A DNA stretch of 64,000 nucleotides from Azospirillaceae bacterium (lineage in GTDB: Bacteria; Pseudomonadota; Alphaproteobacteria; Azospirillales; Azospirillaceae): assembly GCA_028281465.1 (NCBI GenBank), contig JANQJV010000277.1:1-64000 (forward strand), written 5' to 3'. The notes beneath the pieces were generated by a model. The model worked only from the letters and a program-made list of their open reading frames with translations. It was not told the DNA's origin and did not search any database. Position numbers and translations under genes: made by a program. Of the stretch, positions 24,443 through 34,300 are shown one piece after another. How positions within the stretch are numbered: position 1 is the stretch's first letter; each line of letters begins with the position of its first letter.

Positions 24443-25272
24443 TCCGGCAATCTGATCCTGCCCGATACGCCCGGCCAAATGCGGCCGTCGCGGTTGTCAA
24501 AACCGATGCGGATGCGAACAAGCCGGCTGGCCGGATCCGCCACCGGCGACACCGATAGCAGGCGACCGTTTCGTTCCACCCATTTTTCGCCGGCCTGGAC
24601 CTCGAAGCGCAGGTCGGCGCCCATCATGAGAGTGCGGGCGAACTTCTCTTCGACATTGACGGTCAGGTGGCAATATCTGGGATCGACCAAGCGCACCACA
24701 GTCTCGCCGACGCCAGCGCGCTGCCCAACATCGGTGTTCAACTCGGTGACCACGCCGGAGATGGGAGCGACCAAGGTGCGCTGGGCCTTCCTCTGCCGAG
24801 CCATCTCGTGCTCGACTTTCTCCCGCGCCTCTTGGGCAATCAACTCCCGTTCCCTTGCCGTCACTTCCTGGAAGTCAAGTTCCAGTCGCTTCACTTCCTC
24901 GGCACTGACTGCGCCGGAGTTATTGAACAGTCTCCGTGAAGTATTCAGAAAGGATGCGACCGTTGATTTGCGAGCCCGCACCGAGTCAAGCTGCGAGGTG
25001 TCCTCGACGATCAACCGTCGACGTTCCACCTCCAAGGTCTCGATACGCGAGTCCAGAGCGAGCAGTGGGTTACCCTTGTCGACCCACTCCCCTTCCGTCA
25101 CCGCCACCTGCTCGACGATGCCGTCGACCGGCAGGCTCAAGTCGAGGTCGTGCACCGGTTCGGTCACTCCGACGAACAAGCGTTCCGCGGCACCGACGGC
25201 AGCCGCCTGCAGCACGAGCCCGACCGAAAGCGCCAACCATGCCGGCCGCAGCCCCGTCCGCCCGGACGTCAT
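24439..25272 (-). CDS. periplasmic HlyD-type adaptor (cassette 2)
   Basis: 277 residues; ATG 25272 overlaps the TolC-type stop as ATGA. A signal peptide (LALSVGLVLQAAAVGAA) should release a soluble or loosely bound periplasmic protein. The lipoyl half LPVDGIVEQVAVTEGEWVDK is followed by a long coiled-coil hairpin (about 75-165, rich in Glu, Arg and Ala), then LVAPISGVVTELNTDVGQRA, and barrel strands to the end. The size is small for the family, which fits a minimal adaptor. It stands in the same position as the adaptor of cassette 1. Its stop overlaps the start of the GAF-HlyD gene, so the three adaptor-bearing proteins should be made together. Confidence 0.88.
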   Translation of the reverse strand: MTSGRTGLRPAWLALSVGLVLQAAAVGAAERLFVGVTEPVHDLDLSLPVDGIVEQVAVTEGEWVDKGNPLLALDSRIETLEVERRRLIVEDTSQLDSVRARKSTVASFLNTSRRLFNNSGAVSAEEVKRLELDFQEVTARERELIAQEAREKVEHEMARQRKAQRTLVAPISGVVTELNTDVGQRAGVGETVVRLVDPRYCHLTVNVEEKFARTLMMGADLRFEVQAGEKWVERNGRLLSVSPVADPASRLVRIRIGFDNRDGRIWPGVSGRIRLPE

Positions 25273-26876
25273 AGGTCGCCCGCCAGTCGCAGTTGCACTC
25301 CGTATTTGTCCAGCAATGTTCCCTCGGCCAGCTCCACGGCCGCGACCGCCTTCTCGTATGCCACCTGGGCCCTCAATTCGGCGATCCGGGCGTCGTTCAA
25401 TGTTTCTTCCTTTTCGATCACGTCACTAACGCGCGATCGTCCGGCCTGGTAGCGGTCCGTTTCGGCGTCGACGATGGCCTGCGACATCTCGACCTGCACA
25501 CCCCGCAAGGCCAATTCCTGTCGCGCTTCCTGGGCTCTGCGGATTTTGGTGTCCAAGGTGTTGCCAATCGCCAGCTCGGTGGCGTCCAATTCGACCATCG
25601 CCTGGCGGCGGCGAACCTTGGCGGCACGCAGATTGGCATTCGCCCGGTCGTTGTTGAGCGGCATGCGGAATTCAACCCCCGCGGTCCAGGTGGGATAGTC
25701 ACCATCGCGCAACCGACTGTGGGGGCTACCCCGGTTCAGCCCCAGGCCAGCCCGGCCGTAACTGGCCATGGCATCGAGCTGTGGCAACGCTTGGTTGCGG
25801 CTGTAATCTTCCTCCAGCGTCGCCCTGACCACGGCCTTCTGGGCGATGATGTACTCAGGCCAGTGGCGTAGCGCTCGATCCACGCTCCGTTCGAGGCTGA
25901 ACCGGTGGTCTCCTTGGGCAAACGCGGCTCCCACCGCCACTAACCCCATATCTGAGTCGACACGGCGCAGGTTGAGCAGACCGCGCATTCTGTTGGTCTC
26001 ATTGATGATGGCTTGGTTGGCGGCGGCCAGTTCGGCCTCACGCATCGCGACAGCCGCGGTGGCTTCCAGCACATCGCTGCGCGGCACTTTGCCGAATCTC
26101 AGCTTTTCATTTGCGATTTCCCGCAGCATACGACGACTGTCGTAAGACTTCTGCCGAATATCCCTCAGCATCTGTGCCTGATATAAATCCCAAAATGCAC
26201 TAACGGCAGTGCCAGCAACTTCAAGGGCGCGCAGTCGATAGCGCAGAAAGGCGATGTCGCGATCCATTTCTGCCAGGCGTTTTTTGGCGGTGGTGGCGTC
26301 CATGCCGAAATTGCGAAGCAAGGGCTGACGCAAGCTGATTTCGAAAATCGCTTGATATTCGGTGTTATAGTCGCCGCGGTATCGGGATCGTACCAGATCG
26401 TTGTCACGGTCGATGAGAGTGTAGTCCACCGCCCAGCGCGCGCCAGTGGGTATCAATCCACTAACGCCAGCTTGGTATGAGTTGGACGTCTCGCGGAACT
26501 CATCACGAAATGCTTGGTCGTAATAATCTGTGGCTGTGTTAGGGTTGTGCAGGTTTTCGTAGTTGTACGATGCGAATATCTCAGGGTCGTAGAGTGCGGC
26601 CTCTGCCTTGGCTCGTTCGTTGGCGACCTCCCAGTCCAGTTCTTGGAAAATGATCCGGGCATTGCGGCGGCAGACGAGCGGAACGAGCTGTCTGAGATCG
26701 AATTCTAGATCGCTGCCCACCAGGAGCGACTGCAAATCCTGATCAATGGCGGCTGACGACATGGCCCCCGACGCGGGTAGGCGATCTGGGGAGGAGATGG
26801 CTTCGTCAGCCGCAGCAGGCGTCAAAACCCAAATGGCGGACAGTGCCGCCCCTATCACGATACGCCGGAGTTGCAT
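25269..26876 (-). CDS. TolC-type outer-membrane factor (cassette 2)
   Basis: 535 residues; ATG 26876, 31 nt after the SapC stop, with a GGGGG run as a weak ribosome binding site. A classical signal peptide (RRIVIGAALSAIWVLTPAAA) replaces the lipobox seen in the cassette 1 protein. The OEP architecture is complete: first repeat about 60-290 with LRQPLLRNFGMDATTAKKRL, second repeat about 310-520 with VEFRMPLNNDRANANLRAAK and RYQAGRSRVSDVIEKEETLN, both motifs typical of the family. It would form the outer-membrane duct used by the adaptors encoded immediately downstream. Confidence 0.9.
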   Translation of the reverse strand: MQLRRIVIGAALSAIWVLTPAAADEAISSPDRLPASGAMSSAAIDQDLQSLLVGSDLEFDLRQLVPLVCRRNARIIFQELDWEVANERAKAEAALYDPEIFASYNYENLHNPNTATDYYDQAFRDEFRETSNSYQAGVSGLIPTGARWAVDYTLIDRDNDLVRSRYRGDYNTEYQAIFEISLRQPLLRNFGMDATTAKKRLAEMDRDIAFLRYRLRALEVAGTAVSAFWDLYQAQMLRDIRQKSYDSRRMLREIANEKLRFGKVPRSDVLEATAAVAMREAELAAANQAIINETNRMRGLLNLRRVDSDMGLVAVGAAFAQGDHRFSLERSVDRALRHWPEYIIAQKAVVRATLEEDYSRNQALPQLDAMASYGRAGLGLNRGSPHSRLRDGDYPTWTAGVEFRMPLNNDRANANLRAAKVRRRQAMVELDATELAIGNTLDTKIRRAQEARQELALRGVQVEMSQAIVDAETDRYQAGRSRVSDVIEKEETLNDARIAELRAQVAYEKAVAAVELAEGTLLDKYGVQLRLAGDL

Positions 26877-26907
26877 GAGCTTGAGCCCCCATTGTTCTGA
26901 GCTTTGG

Positions 26908-27657
26908 TTAGGCTGATTTCAGAGTGGTCTCGCCGTTGCCGGGTGCAGGGGCCGTCCGTTTGGCCTGTTCAGACGTCAGTCGTTCAATCTGCGCCAGAGA
27001 GATCAGGTGACTATATATGACTGATATATAACGATTCTTGCGGAGATCCAGAAAGACATCATCGGTGAGGCTATTGAGGCGGTCCTCGTTGATGGCATAG
27101 CAGCCAGAAACATTGCGCAGGACGGCACCATCACGGACTCTGAGATTGAGCGGAGCGAAAAGGTTGTGCTCCTTCATCTTGCGGCAGAAGGCAGCGGTCA
27201 TGGTCTCCATCTGCTGCAGCTCGATCAGATAGCTCTTGGCACGATCCAGCGCCGACGCGACCTCGCCGCCTTCGTCGAACAGCGGCTCACCGACTTCATC
27301 ACCCAACAGGTCGCTGGCTTCGTCGATGCAAACGGTGAAACGATCCCCTTCCTCGGTACGCGCCAATGTAAAGGGATAGCGGCGCAACATTGCCGGTACG
27401 TAGGACGCGTTCCACCGTCCGTTTTCGTCGACATAGAGGTTGTCGCCGGGCTTGAAGCCGAGCAACGCCACTGCCAAGAAGTCATCGGCACCTGGCTGTT
27501 CCAAGAAAACGATAGGATACGAAGCCGATGCCACGGAGAACTCTTGGATCATGAGTGCAGAAATATGGATGCCTTTCGCGAACCCATAGGATTGGAAAGA
27601 GCGAACTCTCTTTCCGCGATGACGGTCTAGGTTTACTGGAACCACTTGCTCAAACAT
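26908..27657 (-). CDS. SapC-family protein
   Basis: 249 residues; ATG 27657 with AGGGAG 6 nt upstream, 20 nt after the stop of the giant gene. The sequence matches the SapC family in length and pattern: VPVNLDRHRGKRVR at the start, YPIVFLEQPGADDFLAVALL, WNASYVPAMLRRYPFTLART and an acidic C-terminal half. There is no signal peptide, so it should be cytoplasmic. The family was named for a gene linked to the Campylobacter fetus S-layer, and its biochemical role is not established. Its place between the giant surface protein and the export genes suggests a dedicated accessory or chaperone for that substrate (inference). Confidence 0.85.
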   Translation of the reverse strand: MFEQVVPVNLDRHRGKRVRSFQSYGFAKGIHISALMIQEFSVASASYPIVFLEQPGADDFLAVALLGFKPGDNLYVDENGRWNASYVPAMLRRYPFTLARTEEGDRFTVCIDEASDLLGDEVGEPLFDEGGEVASALDRAKSYLIELQQMETMTAAFCRKMKEHNLFAPLNLRVRDGAVLRNVSGCYAINEDRLNSLTDDVFLDLRKNRYISVIYSHLISLAQIERLTSEQAKRTAPAPGNGETTLKSA

Positions 27658-27677
27658 CTTTTACTCCCTGATTACCG

Positions 27678-28310
27678 TTACAGTGCCATCTCTTCGATCC
27701 AGAAGACGAATGGCCTGTTCTCATTGATAGCATTGAACTGTCCTATCTGACCTGGCCCCAGGCCGATGGCACGAGTCGTGTTTTCGAACATAGACAAGTC
27801 AAAGAGCTCTGCGGCTTCATACCCCTCGATGTCTTGCTCTGAGTCCAAACCGGCAAACTCAGAGCGAGGTTCGGGTATCAAAGACTGGACATCGGCCCGC
27901 TCGTTCGGATTCTCGAGTGTTGACGGACCATTGAAGAAACCCGCCACTAGATTGAGCGCATCGACATCAGGGCGGATATAAGTGTCTTGGTAACTGAGAT
28001 CTATGCTGCGGAACCACGTCGCTACACTGAAGTAACACTCTGTTGCCAACTGGGTCATGGTCGCCTCGGCATCAAGCGTGTTCAGGAGGGCGTTTCTGGT
28101 CGATGACGACATGTCTTTGTTGTTAACCACCTGCAAGTAAACGGTCTGGAACTCTTCCAGGTAGCCAAAAGTCGTGGCCGACACGTGGTTGCGGCGTATC
28201 CAACCCTGGCCCAGGTTGTCATTTGTGGCCAGATACAGCGACGAGATTTCACTTTCGAGAGCCGCATCGAAAGCGGGCTGATAGGCTCCTCTGTCGACAC
28301 CTTGGGTGCC
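27678..28310 (-). other. non-repetitive C-terminal domain of the giant protein
   Basis: The final 210 residues contain no beta-solenoid repeats. They are mixed helical and acidic: ALESEISSLYLATNDNLGQG, a Tyr-rich FGYLEEFQTVYLQVVN stretch, then an acidic tail ending FVFWIEEMAL. The domain lies directly before the SapC gene. It has no LPxTG, PEP-CTERM or autotransporter-barrel features. It could be a terminal export or anchoring domain, or a ligand-binding tip (inference). Confidence 0.6.
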
Positions 28311-31300
28311 GAACACCGGTCCCCTTCCGACGATGGTGAGGGCATGGCCGTACACGTTGATTGAACGGTCTCCGTCGCTGTCACGGAGGGTGTCATTGGA
28401 CATCGACACCACCTGCAGATTGCCAGCGCTGCCCTCGGTACCGCGGGCATCCAGCACCGCCAGTCGCAGGCTGTCACGGGCCCGATAATGGATGTCACCG
28501 CCAGCCGTGCGCGCGTAGGTGCCAGCGGCCATGATGTTGGTTCCGCTCAGCGCCTCGGTTTCGATGCTGCCACCGTCGGTAAGGATGTTGGCGTTCTGCA
28601 GGAACCAGTTATCGGCGACCACGCGCACGAAGCCCCCGCCCATGGCTTGAACACCCAGGTTATCGGCGGTCACAGTGCCGGGATCGACGGTTATCGAACC
28701 ACCAGCCAGCACCTCGATATTGCCGCCGGCGGTGGTGGTCAGATCGCTCCAGCCGCCTGATTGGGTGGTGGCGGACGCATGGCTGCCGACCCGCTCCACT
28801 GTGACCGACACGTGGGTGATGGTCACATCATCGCTTTCGGAGATATAGGCGCCCCCTGTCCCGGCCTTCAGGGCCAGGGTCGCGACCATCGTTTCGATGT
28901 GGTTGGACGATGCACCGATGCCGATGCCAGCTTGCATGAAGACGCCCAGAGCAACCACATCCACCATGGTATCGCCGCTTGACTCCTCGTCGACGATCGA
29001 GCCACCTGCCAGGATTTTGACAAAGGCAGTGCCGGCATCCAGGAGTTCCACCGTCAGATCGCCGGTCAGCGCCTGATAACGGATGTCCTGGTTCGCGGTC
29101 TGGGCCATGGCGCCGTCGGCCATGGTCAAGCTTGTGCCCGCCTCGACATCGATGGTGCCGGTGCCCAGGGTCACGATATCCGCGATCCCCGACTGGGTGA
29201 TCTGGCTGGCAGCGATCACCGTGACGTGACCGCTGCCGCCGTCGATCTTGCCCATCAGGGCCACCGACGCGCCCGTCGAGCGGAGCAGCAGGTTGCCCGT
29301 CCCGGCCGCCTGCACACCAACGTCGTCGACGGTGTCGGCACCCTCGGTCACCGTCAGTGCTCCGACCGCTTGCAGCACGATGGCGCCGCCGTTCGTGGTG
29401 ATCAGGTCGCTCTGCGCCGCGTCGGTCGGCGTCGAAGCGATCGCCGCATCGGAACCGACGCGGTTGACCGACACCGGCCCGACCGCGGCCACCGACACGG
29501 CGGTCGCTTCGGACAGGAAAATGCCCGCGCTGTCGCCAAGCGCCGTGACACGGTCGGCGTCGATGTCCAGGTGGTCGCCGGCCAGGGCCACGCCCTGGCC
29601 CGCCGCCGCCGCCGAAAGACGCACGCCCGAGGCCACCACATCGGTGGTGGCCGTCCCGGCGTCACGGATCGATCCGCTCGCGGTGGTGAGGCTGACAAGG
29701 CCGGTCGCGGCGTCCAGGCCGGTCAGGGTGATGGTGTCGGCCGCCGCGTAGCGGATGTTGCCACCGGCCGTCCGGGTGGTGGCACCGTCGGCCATGGTGA
29801 TGAACGTGCCGGCCTCGACATCGATGGTGCCGGTGCCGCCGGTCACCATGTCGCCGGTCGCCGTCTGCGTCACCGAGGTGGCGGCCTGAAGGCTGACATG
29901 GCCGCTGCCGCCATCGACACCGGACTGGATCGCCACATCGGCGCCGGTCGAGCTCAGCAGCACGGTGCCGGCGCCGGCCGCCTGCACGCCGAGCGCATCC
30001 GCATCGCCACCGTCGGTCACCGTCACCGTACCCCCGGCCACCAGCACGATGGCGCCGCCGTTCGTGGTGATCAGGTCGCTCTGCGCTGCATCGGTCTGCG
30101 GACTCAGGGTATCGAGCGTGGTCACGCGCTGGACGGTGCCGCTCACCGCTGCCACCTGGATGGCATCGGTCTCGGACAGGAATAGGCCACCGGCCGCCGC
30201 CAGACCGCTCACGCTCGTCACGGAAATGTCGAAATGGTTCGAGCCGGTGCCCACGCCGCCGGCTGAGGCCGCCAGCCGCAGATTGGCTGCCGAGACGTCG
30301 ACGGCGCTGTCGCCGCCGTCCACCACCGAACCGGCCGTGGAGATGAGGCTCACCGTTCCCGTGCTGGCCGAAATACCGGTCAAGGTCAGCAGGTTGGTGC
30401 CCCGATAGCGGATGTTGCCGCCGTCGGTGCGGGCGTGGACACCGTCGGTGATGGTGACATTGCCGCCGACATTGGCTGCGGCCACAGCATCGACGTCGAT
30501 CGATCCGGAGGCCCCGGTGCTTTCCAGATGCCCACCGGTGTTCTGGGCGATGTTGCCGCCGGTGGCCAGGACACTCACATAGCCGCGTCCGGCCAACACG
30601 GTTGCCTGAAGGTCGATGCTGCCGGACACCGTCTCCAATCGGATCTGCCCGGTGGCGGTGGAGCGCACGCCCACCTGGCCCAGCACCTGGAGTTGTCCGG
30701 CATCGACCACCGTGTTCAGGGTGCCGGACGCCCCCTCGGCATTGAGACCGCCGGCGGTCACCACCAGGCCGTCGGTCTCATGCACGAAGCCGCCGCCGAC
30801 ACCGGTCAGGGTATAGGTCAACGAGGCAATGGACGTGTTCAGATAATCGGCGGAGGTGCCGATGCCGGTCGCCGCCGTCAACGTCACCGCCGTCACACCA
30901 CCGCTGGCATCGCCGCCAATCAGGTTCGATGTCTCGGCCGTCAGATTGTCGGTGATCGCGCCCGTAGAGGCGGTGATGTTGATCGATAAATCCGCTTCGA
31001 CGACACTAACCAGCACATTCGTTTGGGCCGTCAAGCTTACCTCACCGGTGTCACCGGCCGCGATCACGCTCACAGTGCGGGTACCATCGGCCATGGTGAT
31101 AGCCCCGGTGGTCGCCCTGCCGGTGACGGTGCCGCCCGCCGAAGTGATGTTGGCCTGCTGGTTGACCGCTGCGGCGGTGAAGTCGATTTGAGTCTGGCCG
31201 GAGCCGCTGATCACCGCCGTGTTGGTTAGGGTACCGGTGGCCGTGAGGGTGATGGTGCCGGTGGTCGACGTCACCACCTGATTGACCGTCAGGTCCATGG

Positions 31301-34300
31301 TGGTGCCGGCGGTGGTCACGTCGATGGCGCCGGTGCCGGATGTGACGATGCCCGATCCCGTTCCGAGCACCGTGATCGTTCCTGAGGTGGTGGTCAAAGT
31401 GATATTGCCGGTACCGGCGGCGTTGTCTTGCAGCAGCCGGTTGACCGAAATGTTGCCGCCTGCCGCCACCTCGTTGACGGTGATATTGCCGCTGGTGCCG
31501 TTCACTTTGGCGTCGATGACCTCAAGCTGGGTCCAGGACAGCGAGATGTCCTCCGACGCCTCCGCGGTCAGAGTGGCGGCGCGCACGGTTTCGGCGCTGT
31601 CACCGTCACTGGCATCGGCGACCTGCCGAATCCTGCCGGTACTCGCGAAAAATGTGGCGTTCTGGGTTCCCCCGGCACCGACTTCGGTGGTGTTGTTCAG
31701 CGTGATGGTGTCGACCGCGTCCAACGTCAGCGTGTCGGTGGTCGCGAAGGTCTGGTTGACGTCCGTGTAATCCACGACGTCGATCGACCCACCGTAGATG
31801 CTGGTCGGATCGGTGAAGACCGCCGTGCCGGTCAACGCACCGATGCGCACGCGTCCGGCCGACGTCGCCGTCTCGGCATGGCCGGTGGTACTGTCCACGC
31901 GACCGATGACGATCGACGAGAAGCCGTCCTGCAGCGCCTGAATATCGGCCACCGTCAGGTTCAGGTTGGTGGCCACCTCGCCGGTCGGCGCCGCAAGGTC
32001 GATCGACATGGACGCCGTCGTCGGACGCAGGGTGATGGTCTGGGTGCCGGCCACCGACCCAGCGCCGCCATTGAAGTCGATCTCGTCCGCCTCGATCAGG
32101 ATATTGCCGGCAACGCTGACGCTGCCGTCGAACTGCGCGACCGCCGCCCCGTTGATGGTCAGGCTGCCGCCGTTCTGGATGGTCAGGCCGCCCTTGAACC
32201 ATACCGTCCCGGTGGCGGTGATGCTCAGATTGCCGGCCACCACCACTGTGCTGTCGAATGTGACGTCGCCGGCTTGGGTGATGGTGAAGCCTTCCAGCGC
32301 ATCGACCGATCCCACCGGCCCCGTGATCTGGATCGCGCTGCCCACCCCGGCGGCCAGCGTCAGCGTGTCGTCGCCGGCAACATTGTCGCCGCCCAGAAGA
32401 TGCGTGGCATCGCCGCCCAACTGAATGGTGCCGGCCGCCGTCACCGAGCGGGCGCCGGTAACTTCGATGGAATCGCTGATCAGCAGATCGCCACCGTTGT
32501 TGATGTCCGCCGCCAGGGTGGTGGTTTGCCCCGAGCCGTAAATGTAGATCGACGCACCGGAGGTCGTGGTCAGGTTGCCCATGATGCTGACGTGACCACT
32601 ACCGCCGGTTTTCTGACGCAGCACCAGCGTATCCTGGAAGGTGACCGCAGTGGTGGGCGAAGCCGCATCACCGATCGTAATGTGGTTTGTCGCCGTGGCA
32701 CTGCCGATGACGATCTGGCTGAAGCCGTTTTGCAGATTGCCGATCTCGGTGCTGTCCAGGTACATCGCACCCGTTGCGCCAGCACTGACCGTTCCGACCA
32801 CGATATCGCGGGTGGCCGTGCGCGTCGTCAGATGCAGCTCCGCTCCCGCGCTTCGCACCCTATCGTTGATGGTGATGTCGTCGGCGACGATACCGATATT
32901 GTCGCCAGCACCATCCACCGCCGAATTGATGACCTGCTCACCGCTCAGTGACACCACATTGGTGGCGCCGCCGCGCGAGCCGGCGCCCTCACCGCTGCCC
33001 TTGAGCTGGACCGATTCCGCCGTGAGCACTTTGACCGCATTGCGCTCGGCGCTGTTGAGCGTCAGCAAATTGGCATCCACCAGCAGGGACAGTGGGCTGT
33101 AGGTGAAGCCGGACACCGGCGCGCCGATGGCGTTGCGCGCCGTCAGGGTCATTTCGCCGTCCGAGGTCCGCAGATAGGGGTCGGCCGCCGTCCGCAGCAC
33201 CGTGCCGTCGGCCAGCGGATCGCCGGCCGAGGCGCCGGACACGGTGATGACCCCGGTGGTGGCGTCGATGGTGAACAGACCGTTGCTCATCGCCCATTCG
33301 ATGGCCGAATCGAAACGGCCGTCGACCTGGCGCCACGTTGTCGCCGAGGGGGCGTTGAGAATGGACCCCAGGGTTGCCGTCACGTCGATGCCGCCCGCGC
33401 CAAGGACCGTGACGTCGGCGCCGAAGGTAACGTCGCCGGCCTCGGCGGTGATGGAAACACCGCCACCGGTGGTTGCGATGGCGCCGCCCACGGCAACGCC
33501 GGTGTGCCCGGTCCCGCCGGCATACACCGTCACCGCGCCGCTGGTCGCCGAAATGCCGCCGCTCGCGACCGTGATGGCGCCCGCAACCGTTTCCACCGTG
33601 ACATTGCCCGCCGCCGACTGGTCGATGCGGCTGACGCTCACGCCATCGGTCTCCTCGACCCAAATGTCGCCGCCACCGCTGTTGGACAGCTCCAACGCCG
33701 CCACGGTGGTCTCCAGTGCGTTGCCCGAGCCGATGCCGCCCACCGCCGTGATCTTTAGGGTTGCGTTGGCGGCCGCCACGTCGCTCGGACTGTCGCCGGC
33801 GTCCAACACTGCGCCGCCGGCGGTGATGGCGAGAATGTCCGACGCGGTCGTCCGCAGCTTGCCCACCGTCACGGCGCCGCCGGCCGTGAGGGTGATGGCG
33901 CCGCTGCCGGCCTCGATCACCGTGCCGTCGGCCATGGTCAGAGCGCCACCGGCGTTGAAGGACACACCGCCGCTGGTCGCGGTGACGTCGGCGTCCACCC
34001 CCAGCGTCATGCTGGTGCCCGCGGTCAGAGCCACCGCTCCGCTGCCGGTCACGATGGCCCCGCTCAACGCCAGCGCCCCGCCGGCCTGCAGTGTCACTGC
34101 CGCCGCGCCGGACAGACGGATGGCGCTGTCGACCGTCAACGCCCCGGCCGTGGTAACGATGCTCACTGCCGCGCCGGCCTGGTTCTGGGTCAGCGACGTC
34201 ACCGTCACGCCGTCCGCCTCGGTCAGGGTCACCGCACCGCCCGCGGTGATCGACAGCGTATCGGCCTCGATGCTGCCAGAGATGCTGCCGTTCGCCGCCG

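Noticed and set aside
27012-27030. Inverted repeat TATATAT-gactg-ATATATA within sapC
   Set aside because: It lies within the coding sequence for NRYISVIY and is explained by AT-rich Tyr/Ile codons. Nothing suggests a site.
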